DNA of 64,000 nucleotides, taken from contig JBAZYC010000001.1 of NCBI GenBank assembly GCA_041659525.1, positions 868,001-932,000 of the forward strand, written 5' to 3'. Positions 7,868-16,269 of this stretch are shown here, piece after piece. The DNA comes from JAAZKV01 sp041659525. GTDB lineage: Archaea > Iainarchaeota > Iainarchaeia > Iainarchaeales > JAAZKV01. Within the stretch, counting starts at the first letter, position 1, and every line of letters starts with the position of its first letter. The translations under genes were made by a program, and so were the position numbers. The notes beneath the pieces are model-generated. The model searched no databases. It was given only the letters and a program-made list of their open reading frames with translations, and was not told the DNA's origin.

Positions 7868-8809
7868 ATGCGGGGGATAAAACTTTTTGGGAAAAGATTT
7901 TTGCCAAAAATGTCGCCCGTGGCCCAGACTCCTGTGGGGTTAATTGTTCCTCTAATAACCCCTTTAAATGAAGACAAATCTGTTGATGAAGTTGCATTAA
8001 AAGTTTTAACTGCAAGGTTAATGAATAAAGGGGTAAGAAATTTTTTAGTATTAGGTGCTTATTCGGAACAAGAATTTCTTTTACCTGAGCAAAAGCAGAA
8101 AGTTCTTGAAATTGTTTCACAAGAAGTTAATGGTAAAGGATTAATGATTGTGGGTTGTTTTGGTTCTTCTTCTGATGAAATTATTTCGAGTGTAATTGAA
8201 GTTCAAAAGTACACTAATTTAGTGCTTGTAAATGTTCCTCTTCCTTCTCTTGAAAGAGAACTTGAGTTCATTGATTTTTTTGATTCACTTTTTACTCAAA
8301 CTCAAGCAAATATTTTGCTTTACAATAATGCTTTGGTTTACAAAAAATCTATTCCTGCGCTTTGGCTTGATAATATAATTAATTGGGAAAGATTAGTAGG
8401 GGTAATAGATTACTCAAGGAACCCAGATTATTTGGATGAACTTGGAAAGTATCATCATTTTTCGAAATTGTTTGAAGAAAATGAAGAACTTGCTTTTGAC
8501 GCAATGAGAAGAAACTTTTCTGGATTAGCTTGTATTTCAGCTATTGCTTTTCCTTCTTATTATGTTTCAATGATAGAGGATTTTGAACAAATTGATTACT
8601 CTAAAATGATTCGTCTTGAAGCAAAAATAAGTACAATAATAAAAATGCTCCCGGCTAACAAAAAAATTCAAGCATTTAAGTATGCTCTTTCTCTTCAACA
8701 CTTAATTCAACCTTATTATTCAGATCAACTTGAGAATTTGTCAAGTAAAGAAAAGAATTTAGTTGAACAAGCATTTGGAATAAAACAAGAACTAATTCAA
8801 AATAGGTAA
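7868..8809 (+). CDS. DapA-family TIM-barrel protein lacking the Schiff-base lysine
   Basis: 313 residues from the ATG at 7868, preceded by GGTGAGT. The fold is that of dihydrodipicolinate synthase/N-acetylneuraminate lyase: TPVGLIVPLITPL near 21, a strand with NILLYNN (Tyr152) and LVGVIDYSRN near 177-186. Compared with the intact DapA at 25.5 kb, the Schiff-base lysine is Ile180 and the TTGE substrate loop reads AYSE (64-67). It is therefore most likely a non-catalytic or repurposed relative. It forms a tight pair with the HAD-like gene. Function unknown. Confidence 0.75.
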   Translation: MRGIKLFGKRFLPKMSPVAQTPVGLIVPLITPLNEDKSVDEVALKVLTARLMNKGVRNFLVLGAYSEQEFLLPEQKQKVLEIVSQEVNGKGLMIVGCFGSSSDEIISSVIEVQKYTNLVLVNVPLPSLERELEFIDFFDSLFTQTQANILLYNNALVYKKSIPALWLDNIINWERLVGVIDYSRNPDYLDELGKYHHFSKLFEENEELAFDAMRRNFSGLACISAIAFPSYYVSMIEDFEQIDYSKMIRLEAKISTIIKMLPANKKIQAFKYALSLQHLIQPYYSDQLENLSSKEKNLVEQAFGIKQELIQNR

Positions 8810-8904
8810 TTTAACCCGTTTTTTAATTTAGTTTTTGCAATTGTTTAGCTGTTTGTAGTGGGTTTTTATTAAGTTTCTCTCGTATTGTTTCAGGAGGTTT
8901 TTTT

Positions 8905-9279
8905 ATGAAACACACTATTGGATCGTATGCTTTTCATATTGGTCTGTTAATTGCAGTAGTTCTTGGAATCATTTCAGGATTAGTTCCTTCGCTTCTAACT
9001 GGGGCTGGTGGATTAATTTTGTTTGTATTGATTCTTTTAGGATTAGTTGCAGGACTTTTTAATATAAAGGAAGAGCATAGGCAAGATTTTCTTATTGCTG
9101 TTATTGCAATAACTCTTGTTGGAGGAATTACTCTTCAACAATCAGTTCAATTATTCCCAAACGCGGGAGCAGTTGTTACTATGGTTTTCCAAAACTTAGT
9201 GGCTTTCCTCTCTCCAGCAGCACTAATTGTTGGACTTATGGAGCTTTGGTCATTTAGTAATAGGAAAGCAAAAAAGTAA
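8905..9279 (+). CDS. Four-helix membrane protein of unknown function
   Basis: 124 residues with four hydrophobic segments (about 8-28, 32-52, 62-80 and 90-114) and a short charged loop NIKEEHRQD. It ends in a lysine-rich tail KAKK. The ribosome binding site AGGAGG is the strongest seen in the window, suggesting good expression. I do not recognise the family. The stop codon lies in a tandem repeat (9265-9315) and a terminator follows, so it is probably a single-gene unit. Confidence 0.7.
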   Translation: MKHTIGSYAFHIGLLIAVVLGIISGLVPSLLTGAGGLILFVLILLGLVAGLFNIKEEHRQDFLIAVIAITLVGGITLQQSVQLFPNAGAVVTMVFQNLVAFLSPAALIVGLMELWSFSNRKAKK

Positions 9280-9315
9280 GTAAAAGCAAAAAAGTAAGTA
9301 AAAGCAAAAAAGTAA
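9265..9315 (+). repeat. 18-nt tandem repeat over a stop codon
   Basis: Two full copies and one 15-nt copy of an 18-nt unit beginning AAAGCAAAAAAGTAAG. The first copy encodes the C-terminal KAKK and stop of the membrane-protein gene; the later copies are in frame behind it. Replication slippage is the simplest origin. Confidence 0.85.
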
Positions 9316-9326
9316 AATGAATTTTT

Positions 9327-9346
9327 AAGGGCCTAAAAAGGCCCTT
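9327..9346 (+). terminator. Hairpin terminator
   Basis: Perfect 7-bp stem (AAGGGCC, loop TAAAAA, GGCCCTT) followed by several T-runs. It ends the 8905-9279 membrane-protein transcript. Confidence 0.75.
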
Positions 9347-9468
9347 TAATTGTTTTTAGAGTTTTTTTAGTTTTTTTGAGTTTATTATCTTTATTGATTT
9401 TTACCATTTTTTCTTCATTACTACCCATTTTTTATTCTCTTTTTTGAGGGTATTACTTACTGGTGAGT

Positions 9469-10572
9469 ATGCTTAATTTAGACGAATCCTTGGTTAGAGA
9501 CGAAAAGTTAATTCACGAATTGAAATTTAGGGATAAAATAAAATCTGCTGAGTATCACTACTCGGTTGATTTTGCTTTTGATGGTTTTTTTGAAGATGAA
9601 TTAATTAAAGCGCTTTTTGAAAAAATTAAGCTCCTTTCAAAAGAAATTGAATTTAATTCTTTCAAACTTGGCTGTTCTTGGCCTGAGGTAGGGGAAACCG
9701 AGAAAGTTCGACTGAAAACTTATTTGCAAGGGACATTAGTAAAAATGATTGAAACTGATTTGGGTAAAAAAGTTGAATTAAATAACAACGATTTAGATTT
9801 TCTAATTGATTTTAACAAAAAATTAGTGTTTGTAAGAATTAGATCTGTTTATGTTATTGGAAATTATTGTAAGAACTCAAGAGAGATAGCTCAAACAGAG
9901 TTCTTTTGTAATAAATGCAGAGGAAGAGGTTGTTGGTATTGCAACAGTACTGGTCACTTTTCAAGTGAAAGTGTAGAACAATTAATTGCAAAAGTAATGA
10001 TTCCTGCGTTTGATGGAAAATTATTAATTTTGCATGGAGCCGGAAGAGAAGACATGGATGTTTTGATGCTTGGAAAAGGAAGACCTTTTATTGCAGAGAT
10101 TCTTTTACCAATGAAAAGAACTGTTGATTTAAAAGAGATTGAAGAAAAAATTAATTCTGAGTTTAAAGGAAAAATTTCGGTTAATTCTTTAAAGATGTGT
10201 CTAGTGAATGATGTTTCCCAGCTCAAGAATGCTTTTCATGATAAAGTTTATGCAGCACTAGTTACTTCCGATGCGGTTTTTGATTTTTCTAAATTAGAAA
10301 CAAATAAAACAATTATAGTAAAACAAAATACTCCTACAAGAGTAGAAAAAAGAAGAGCTTTAATGGAGCGAAACAAAGAGGTTACTATTCTTAGAGTGGG
10401 AAAAATTACTGAGAAAGAATTTGTGTTAGTTCTTCGTACGAGTCATGGTACTTATGTTAAGGAATTTATTTCAGGGGATGAAGGAAAAACAGATCCGAGT
10501 ATTTCTAAAATAGTCGGGGCTTATTGTATGTGTAAACTTCTTGATGTGCTTGAGATTTGTGAAGAAAAGTAA
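9469..10572 (+). CDS. pus10: tRNA pseudouridine synthase Pus10
   Basis: 367 residues from ATG 9469 (GTG 9463, inside GGTGA, is the alternative). Pus10 makes pseudouridine 54 and 55 in the T-loop of archaeal tRNAs. Visible are a zinc-binding CNKCRGRGCWYC segment near 147-158, the catalytic AGREDMDVLMLGKGRPF block near 191-207, QNTPTRVEKRRA and the late SHGTYVKEF plus SGDEGKTDPS motif. The N-terminal CxxC pair common in other archaeal Pus10 proteins is not seen, so the N-terminal domain may be shortened. It is a single-gene unit between a terminator and the convergent prs gene. Confidence 0.95.
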   Translation: MLNLDESLVRDEKLIHELKFRDKIKSAEYHYSVDFAFDGFFEDELIKALFEKIKLLSKEIEFNSFKLGCSWPEVGETEKVRLKTYLQGTLVKMIETDLGKKVELNNNDLDFLIDFNKKLVFVRIRSVYVIGNYCKNSREIAQTEFFCNKCRGRGCWYCNSTGHFSSESVEQLIAKVMIPAFDGKLLILHGAGREDMDVLMLGKGRPFIAEILLPMKRTVDLKEIEEKINSEFKGKISVNSLKMCLVNDVSQLKNAFHDKVYAALVTSDAVFDFSKLETNKTIIVKQNTPTRVEKRRALMERNKEVTILRVGKITEKEFVLVLRTSHGTYVKEFISGDEGKTDPSISKIVGAYCMCKLLDVLEICEEK

Positions 10573-10617
10573 AATTAATTTGCGTTTGATTCATTTTTTA
10601 GAAAAGAAATTAACTTT

Positions 10618-11562
10618 CTAAAAATCTTCAAACAATCCGCTTACACTCTTATCCTCGTGGATACAAGTAATTGCGTCAGCAAGGTATTTTGCAATACTAA
10701 TAATTTCTATTTTAGGGCTTTTTCTCAAAAGAGGAACTGAATCAGTAACAAATACTTTGTCTATTGTAGAGGCTTCTATTTTTTCATTAGCAGTTCCGCT
10801 AAATAACCCGTGTGTTGCAAACGCATAGATTTTGTTTGCTCCTTCTTTTTTTAATATCTCGGCAGCGTTGCACAAACTTCCGCCCGTATCAATTATATCA
10901 TCAAAAATAAAACAATCTTTTCCTTTTACACTATCTCCAATAACATTTAGGGCTTGGCATTTGTTGTGCTCTGCTCTTACTTTGTTTATTATTGCAAGTC
11001 CGCAGCAAAGTTTTGTTGCTAGTTTGGTAGAAGCTTTTGCGGCTCCTGCGTCAGGGGCAACTATTACAAAGTTCTCACTTAGTTCTTTTGCTCTTTTAAT
11101 CATTTTTGCTCTTGCGGGCAAATTATCAAGAGGAATATCAAAAAATCCTTGTAATTGGTCTGAGTGTAAATCAACTGTCATTACTCGATTAGCTCCTGCG
11201 GTGGTTAATAGATCAGCTATTAATTTTGCAGTAATTGGTTCTCTTGAAGCTGCTTTTCTATCCTGTCTTGCATAAAAATAATTTGGCATTATTACTGTTA
11301 TTCTTCCTGCAGAGGATCTTTTTGCTGCGTCAATTAGAATTAGTAATTCCATTAAATTATCATTTATTGGTTCGCAGGCAGTTTGGAGAATAAATACATC
11401 ATCTGATCTAATGTTTTCTCCAAATTGAGCATAAGTTTCTCCGTTAGAGAATTTTTTAATAAGTATTTTACCATTATTAATTCCAAGTTCTTTTTTAATA
11501 GATTCGCCAAGAGTAGGATTGCTTGAACCATAAAAGAATTTTAATGTTTTATAAGAATCCAT
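10618..11562 (-). CDS. prs: Ribose-phosphate pyrophosphokinase (PRPP synthetase), bacterial class I type
   Basis: 314 residues. The enzyme makes PRPP from ribose 5-phosphate and ATP for nucleotide, histidine and tryptophan synthesis. Motifs: NDNLMELLILIDAAKR (about 68), YARQDRKAASREPI (about 97), VDLHSDQLQGFFDIP (about 129) and the PRPP loop DDIIDTGGSL (about 215). Length, the flexible-loop RQDRK region and the HSDQLQGFF segment match bacterial/eukaryotic class I enzymes rather than the shorter archaeal type, which suggests ancient transfer. No purine genes are adjacent. Confidence 0.95.
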   Translation of the reverse strand: MDSYKTLKFFYGSSNPTLGESIKKELGINNGKILIKKFSNGETYAQFGENIRSDDVFILQTACEPINDNLMELLILIDAAKRSSAGRITVIMPNYFYARQDRKAASREPITAKLIADLLTTAGANRVMTVDLHSDQLQGFFDIPLDNLPARAKMIKRAKELSENFVIVAPDAGAAKASTKLATKLCCGLAIINKVRAEHNKCQALNVIGDSVKGKDCFIFDDIIDTGGSLCNAAEILKKEGANKIYAFATHGLFSGTANEKIEASTIDKVFVTDSVPLLRKSPKIEIISIAKYLADAITCIHEDKSVSGLFEDF

Positions 11563-11626
11563 GCGCTTTCACCAAAAATATTCCTAGATGATGTTCTTTT
11601 AATTGGTTTTGGTATGGAGTTATTTT

Positions 11627-12391
11627 TCATTTAAATGAATCGCTTAATTTCATTTGTGATTTTCCAATTCCTTTTATTTTGCTTCTTTCCCCTACTTCAA
11701 AATCATAACTAAAGAATTCTAGTCCGTAGCTTTTTAGTAACTCAAGTGCGCTTTTTCTTATGCTTGGGGCAAGTAGGATTCCTCTAGTTTCTATTCCTTT
11801 TAATTTGTTTACTTGTTCTTTGTATCTTTGGAGTTGGGTAACTGAAGAGTAATCTGCCTGTCTTCTTTTTAATTCAATTACGACCAATCTTCCTTTAGCA
11901 TCCTCTGCTATAATATCACAAATTCCTTTTCTAAATACTTGTTGTTGGTTAATTGGTTTTAACCCGCTTTCAAGGAAAGATAAATCATCCATTAGTGCAT
12001 CATTTAGTTCTCTTTCTGATCCGCTTAATCTCAAATCATTGCTTTCTGGTAAATCATAAGAGTTAATTGCTTCTACTGTGAAAAAGGTAGTTGTAATTGT
12101 TTCTTTTGGTTTTAGTTTTTTTGCAGTTAGAACCATTACTTTTTCTCCACTTTCTGTTTTTCCTGTTTCACAGGAAATAATTGCATCCATCATATAATTA
12201 GTGGGTCGAATTAATCTGTTCTCATGAATTGAAACTGAAAAATCTGCTTTAATCATTACTAATCTTTTTCCTTTCTGAAGAGTAGATGAAGCTCTTCCTA
12301 CATATTTTACCTCACACTCTCCAATAATTAAACAAAGGTGTTTGTTCTTTAGAGCGGAAAGAATTTTTTCTTGAGCTTCGTGCAAATACAT
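11627..12391 (-). CDS. nucS: Endonuclease NucS (EndoMS)
   Basis: 254 residues from ATG 12391; the upstream in-frame GTG is part of a GTGAATAAA ribosome binding site. NucS cuts both strands at mismatches, guided by the sliding clamp, and replaces MutSL mismatch repair in many archaea. The N-terminal DNA-binding half (1-120) precedes a RecB-like nuclease core with GICDIIAED (Asp159) and VVIELKRRQAD (Glu173, Lys175), plus a QLQRY motif. A PCNA-binding C-terminal tail may be represented by GKSQMKLSDSF. The active site is intact. Confidence 0.92.
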   Translation of the reverse strand: MYLHEAQEKILSALKNKHLCLIIGECEVKYVGRASSTLQKGKRLVMIKADFSVSIHENRLIRPTNYMMDAIISCETGKTESGEKVMVLTAKKLKPKETITTTFFTVEAINSYDLPESNDLRLSGSERELNDALMDDLSFLESGLKPINQQQVFRKGICDIIAEDAKGRLVVIELKRRQADYSSVTQLQRYKEQVNKLKGIETRGILLAPSIRKSALELLKSYGLEFFSYDFEVGERSKIKGIGKSQMKLSDSFK

Positions 12392-12465
12392 TTTATTCAC
12401 TTCTTAATTTAATTTTTAATTTAATTTTTAAGTTCAATTTTGCTTTATGATTCATTTGATTAGAT

Positions 12466-13479
12466 TTAGAGTTTTCTAAATCCTTTTTTTGTAATTAAAT
12501 AATTGTCTTCAATTCTTATTCCAAATTTCTTTTTGTATTCAGCTGGTTCAATTGCAAGAACCATTCCTTCTCTTAGTTTCCATTTGCTTTTGTGTCCAAT
12601 TCCTGATGGAAAATCATGTACCTCTATTCCTATTCCATGTCCAAGTGAGTGAGGCATTTCTTCAAGGAGATTAGTGCATCTGCATAAATCTTTAGCCATT
12701 GTTCCTGGTTTTAGTTTTGATTCAATTTTTTTTAAACAATCTTCAGCCATTATTTTTTCTTGGTGGAATTCATCATAAAGCGGTCCTTTTTCTGTTCCAA
12801 ACCAAAAAGTTCTAGTAAGATCAGCGCAGTATCCATTGTATTTTGCTCCTGTATCAATCAAAACTACTCCTTGGTTTAGTTTTTTGTCTGATGAAACGTG
12901 GTGGATGTGGGAAGTATTTTCTTCAAAAGCAACTATACAAAAAGCAGTTTCAAATCCATCTTCAAGGAATTGTAATCTTATTTTTTCTTCAAGTTCTTTT
13001 TCAGTAATTCCTTTGTGCACCCAACTCTCTGCTTGTGCTAATACTTTTTTAGTTTCTTTTACTGCTTTTGAAATATTTTTTATTTCGCTTTTGTTTTTTA
13101 TTTGTCTTTCTTCCTCTAGTTCTTCTTCTACATCAACAAATTTTCTTCTTGGTAAGAATTTCTTTAAATTTCTAAAACTAACAATGGTTTGGTGTCTTGG
13201 ATTGTATCCAATTACTTTTCCCGCTTTGTTTTGTAAAATAGTTTTGATTTCTTCAATTGTGTTGTATTTCAATACAATTGCTTTTTTTGAAAAAGATTTT
13301 TTTGCTTGAGTATAATTAAATGGGTGAGAGATCCAAATAGGTTTTTTTCCTTTTCTTACGATTAGTATTCCTTCAAAGTGTTTGCTTGCTTCTTTTACAA
13401 GGTATTTGTTAATTAATGGGTCTTCCCAGTAATCATGAAAGTTTCGTAGTACTAGTGAATCAATTTTGTCCCAAAGCAT
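12466..13479 (-). CDS. M24-family Xaa-Pro dipeptidase/aminopeptidase
   Basis: 337 residues: a creatinase-like N-terminal domain (1-125) and a pita-bread M24 catalytic domain. Metal ligands are visible in LIDTGAKYNGYCADLTRT (two Asp), HSLGHGIGIEVHD (His), AIEPAEY (Glu) and GIRIEDN (Glu). It should remove N-terminal residues before proline or cut Xaa-Pro dipeptides in the cytosol. It lies upstream of NucS on the same strand, but a 74-base gap does not prove an operon. Confidence 0.88.
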   Translation of the reverse strand: MLWDKIDSLVLRNFHDYWEDPLINKYLVKEASKHFEGILIVRKGKKPIWISHPFNYTQAKKSFSKKAIVLKYNTIEEIKTILQNKAGKVIGYNPRHQTIVSFRNLKKFLPRRKFVDVEEELEEERQIKNKSEIKNISKAVKETKKVLAQAESWVHKGITEKELEEKIRLQFLEDGFETAFCIVAFEENTSHIHHVSSDKKLNQGVVLIDTGAKYNGYCADLTRTFWFGTEKGPLYDEFHQEKIMAEDCLKKIESKLKPGTMAKDLCRCTNLLEEMPHSLGHGIGIEVHDFPSGIGHKSKWKLREGMVLAIEPAEYKKKFGIRIEDNYLITKKGFRKL

Positions 13480-13550
13480 ACTATAATTTGCTCACGCTAG
13501 GATTAAAAAAGCCTCATGGCGCCCGTGTTCGAGCGCAATGAATAAATTAA

Positions 13551-14987
13551 TTATTTAGTTTCGTAGAATGCTTTGTATGCTTTGTAGGTGCAATATGCAT
13601 CTATTTTGCTTACTAGTTCAAATGGAGAGTGCATTGCAAGAACGGGTGGACCCATATCCACAATATCCATATTGTACTTTGCAAGTAAATATGCAATTGT
13701 TCCTCCTCCTCCTTGATCAACTTTTCCAATTTCTCCGTGCTGCCAAGGGATTTTTGCATTATCGAGCATTGTTCTAATCCAAGACATATACTCTGCGTTA
13801 GCATCGCTTCCGTAGGATTTTCCTCCAGCTCCAGTGTATTTTTCAAGTGCTATTCCGTGTCCTGGTTTATTCATGTTCATTGGATCCATTTTGTCTGCGA
13901 ACTTTGAATCAAATCCGCTTGTAACATCTGCACTAATTGCTTTTGAATTTGCTAATACTTCTTTTGCAGTAGTGTTTTCTTTTCTTAATTTAATTATTTT
14001 TTCCAGAGTATTTTCAAGGAACATTGATTCCATTGAAGTGTTTCCAATGCTTCCTACCTCTTCTTTATCCACCCATAAAAGCATTTTTGGTTTAGTATTT
14101 TTGCTTTCAATTAGTGCACTGAATGCAAAGTACGAGCAGATTCTATCATCTTGTGCAGGAGCTCCTATCATTCCAAAATCAATTCCAACTTCTCTTGATT
14201 TTACACAAGGGTAGAGGGAAAGTTCTGCGCTTGTAAAATCTTTCTCAGTTATTTTGTATTTATCATTCATTGCTTTTAGGAATGTTGCTTTGATTTTTTC
14301 TTTTATTTTTTTATCATCAATTGGAATTGATGCTCCTATTGCATCAAGTTCTTCTCCTTTAATTATATCTTTAGCAAGTTTTTCTCTTCCTTCTGCGCCC
14401 TCTAAGTGAGGTAATAGATCAGTAATAACAAAAACAGGTTCATCTTCTTTTTCTCCGATTGTTATTTCTACTTTTTCTCCTTTTTTATTAAACACCACTC
14501 CATGCATTGCTAGTGGGACGTTTAACCATTGGTATTTTTTTATTCCGCCATAGTAGTGGAGGTTAATCATCATGTAGGGTTCAACTTCGTACACTGGACT
14601 CATTTTCAAATCAAGTCTTAGTGTATCTATGTGTGAACCAAGTATTCTCATTCCTTCTGAAAGTTTTTCATTCCCAAGGTCAATTAGAAGAATATTTTTT
14701 GCGTGGTTTGTAGCATAAATTTTTTTAGTTGAAGGGGTAGCATCTTTTATTGAAACAAATCCATTTTTCTTTGCATTTTTTTCTGCCCAAGAAACTAATT
14801 CTCTTTCACTTTTATTATTATCAATAAATTCTCTATAATCTTCACATATTTTGAATGCAAGCTTTTTTTCTTCAGCAAGTAATTCCCAAGCACTTTTATT
14901 TTCACTAAATAGTTCTTTTTCAAGTTTGCTTCTTTCATCTTTCTCTTCTTTTCCTTTTGTTTCCTTTTCAACGTAATTTGCTACCAT
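13551..14987 (-). CDS. M18-family aminopeptidase
   Basis: 478 residues from ATG 14987, which is preceded by AGGAGTGGT. This is a dinuclear zinc aminopeptidase of the M18 (aspartyl aminopeptidase/Ape1) family; such enzymes form dodecameric cages that trim peptides. Landmarks: GSHIDTLRLD (His/Asp ligands, near 155), DDRICSYFAFSALI, VDKEEVGSIGNTS (Glu pair), ISADVTSGFD and the late PPVLAMHSPFEL (His). All key residues appear present. A GC-richer 70-base spacer separates it from the downstream M24 gene. Confidence 0.9.
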   Translation of the reverse strand: MVANYVEKETKGKEEKDERSKLEKELFSENKSAWELLAEEKKLAFKICEDYREFIDNNKSERELVSWAEKNAKKNGFVSIKDATPSTKKIYATNHAKNILLIDLGNEKLSEGMRILGSHIDTLRLDLKMSPVYEVEPYMMINLHYYGGIKKYQWLNVPLAMHGVVFNKKGEKVEITIGEKEDEPVFVITDLLPHLEGAEGREKLAKDIIKGEELDAIGASIPIDDKKIKEKIKATFLKAMNDKYKITEKDFTSAELSLYPCVKSREVGIDFGMIGAPAQDDRICSYFAFSALIESKNTKPKMLLWVDKEEVGSIGNTSMESMFLENTLEKIIKLRKENTTAKEVLANSKAISADVTSGFDSKFADKMDPMNMNKPGHGIALEKYTGAGGKSYGSDANAEYMSWIRTMLDNAKIPWQHGEIGKVDQGGGGTIAYLLAKYNMDIVDMGPPVLAMHSPFELVSKIDAYCTYKAYKAFYETK

Positions 14988-15108
14988 TTTTACCACTCCT
15001 AATTGAGGAATTGTTATCGAAAAAGGCTTAAAAATGGATTTCGAAGGATTTAGAGAATAACTCTTAGAAAAAGTACTAATTTTGGAAAGGTAATTTAAGG
15101 GGGTTTAA

Positions 15109-15987
15109 TTAGTTTAGTAATTTCTTTTTAGTGTGAGTTTTTACATTGTGGAATTGTCTAAGTTCAGTGATTATTTCAGGTTTGTTTTCAAGCAAAGGAT
15201 ACATTGATTCCATTGCTTCACTGTAAGCATGGTTCCAAAACCTTTCTTTTTCTTTTATTGTTTCCAAATCAGTTTTTTTGAGTTTCATTGTATCTGCGTA
15301 AATTGAAGCTGCTACCATTAAATCAAGTGCTCTTAAATGAGTAATTCTTTTTTCATTAATTTCTTTTCCCTGCACCATTTTTTTATTTAGTACTCGTTGT
15401 GTTTCTTCAAGAAGGTTTTTTTGAGGATCAATATTTTTTCGAATAAGGTTATTTACTACGCTTTGTATTTTTGTCCAATGTCTTGCTCGTTCTTTATGGA
15501 TAATATTTGGGACAGTTAAATATTTTTCAATCCACATTCTTGCTCTAATAATTTCTTTAGCATTTGATATTTTTGGGTTTTTTCCAAATTCAATTACAAA
15601 TTCGCCAAACATTTTTTCCCATAAAAGAGTTTCTGTTTGAGTATTAAATGGAATTCCATATCTTTTTGCTATATCAGGGAGAGCATTTACTTTTCTAATA
15701 GCTTCAAGCATATGGTCAGCATTTTCTGAACAAATTCTATCCAAAAAAAGAGCTTGTCTTATTCTTAGTTGTTGTTGAGTCCACCCTCTTAGTTTACCCA
15801 TTCCTTCAAGTTTACCTACTCCCTTTATAGACATTCTTTTGATTCTTGGGTTTATTCCTTTTTTTCTAGAAGCAAGTTGTCTAATTACTTGGGCTCTTGG
15901 GGTTGGATGAAGAGTGTGTGCCGCTACCGGATCAAATTGGTATTTTCTTTTTCTATCAGTAATAGCAAGTGGTCCTTTTAGCGGCAT
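15109..15987 (-). CDS. Uncharacterised basic, helix-rich protein
   Basis: 292 residues, strongly basic at the N-terminus (a run of RKR, RKK and RIKR clusters through residue 70) and mostly alpha-helical by composition. There is no signal peptide or membrane segment. The ATG follows GGGATGATTTT, a good ribosome binding site, 29 bases after the small gene at 16017-16181, so the two are likely one transcript. The basic N-terminus suggests nucleic acid or ribosome contact, but I recognise no family. Confidence 0.6.
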   Translation of the reverse strand: MPLKGPLAITDRKRKYQFDPVAAHTLHPTPRAQVIRQLASRKKGINPRIKRMSIKGVGKLEGMGKLRGWTQQQLRIRQALFLDRICSENADHMLEAIRKVNALPDIAKRYGIPFNTQTETLLWEKMFGEFVIEFGKNPKISNAKEIIRARMWIEKYLTVPNIIHKERARHWTKIQSVVNNLIRKNIDPQKNLLEETQRVLNKKMVQGKEINEKRITHLRALDLMVAASIYADTMKLKKTDLETIKEKERFWNHAYSEAMESMYPLLENKPEIITELRQFHNVKTHTKKKLLN

Positions 15988-16016
15988 AAAATCATCCCAA
16001 GTTGGTTTTTCTCCAA

Positions 16017-16181
16017 TTAGTTTTTCTTTATCATTGGTAGTCCAGTAGTAGTGTTTTCAACAACTTTGTACCCTACAGGCATATCTATTCCGTCTTCTGG
16101 TTTCTTTGAAAAAAAGAATAATCTTCCCTTTGAGTGTAAATAATATTTATTTCCTTTTGAATTTGTATGTTCGTAAACCAT
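16017..16181 (-). CDS. Small conserved-looking protein (54 aa)
   Basis: ATG at 16181 sits five bases behind a perfect GGTGAT ribosome binding site, and the frame runs to TAA at 16017-16019. The product has a beta-rich pattern: SKGNKYYLHSKGRLFFFSKK then DMPVGYKVVENTTTGLPMIKK. The YYLHSK...FFFSK...GYxVVEN...TGLP arrangement resembles a small archaeal/DPANN protein pattern I have seen without an assigned function. It probably forms a two-gene operon with 15109-15987. Confidence 0.7.
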   Translation of the reverse strand: MVYEHTNSKGNKYYLHSKGRLFFFSKKPEDGIDMPVGYKVVENTTTGLPMIKKN

Positions 16182-16269
16182 GTTATCACCAATACCATTA
16201 TTTCTTTTGAGAGTTTAAATTACTTTTGCCGGGCAGTTTGATTAATAAACCTGATTTGGTTTCAATGAT

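Noticed and set aside
9265..9315. Short tandem repeats as a CRISPR array
   Set aside because: Units are contiguous with no spacers and no cas gene is in the window.
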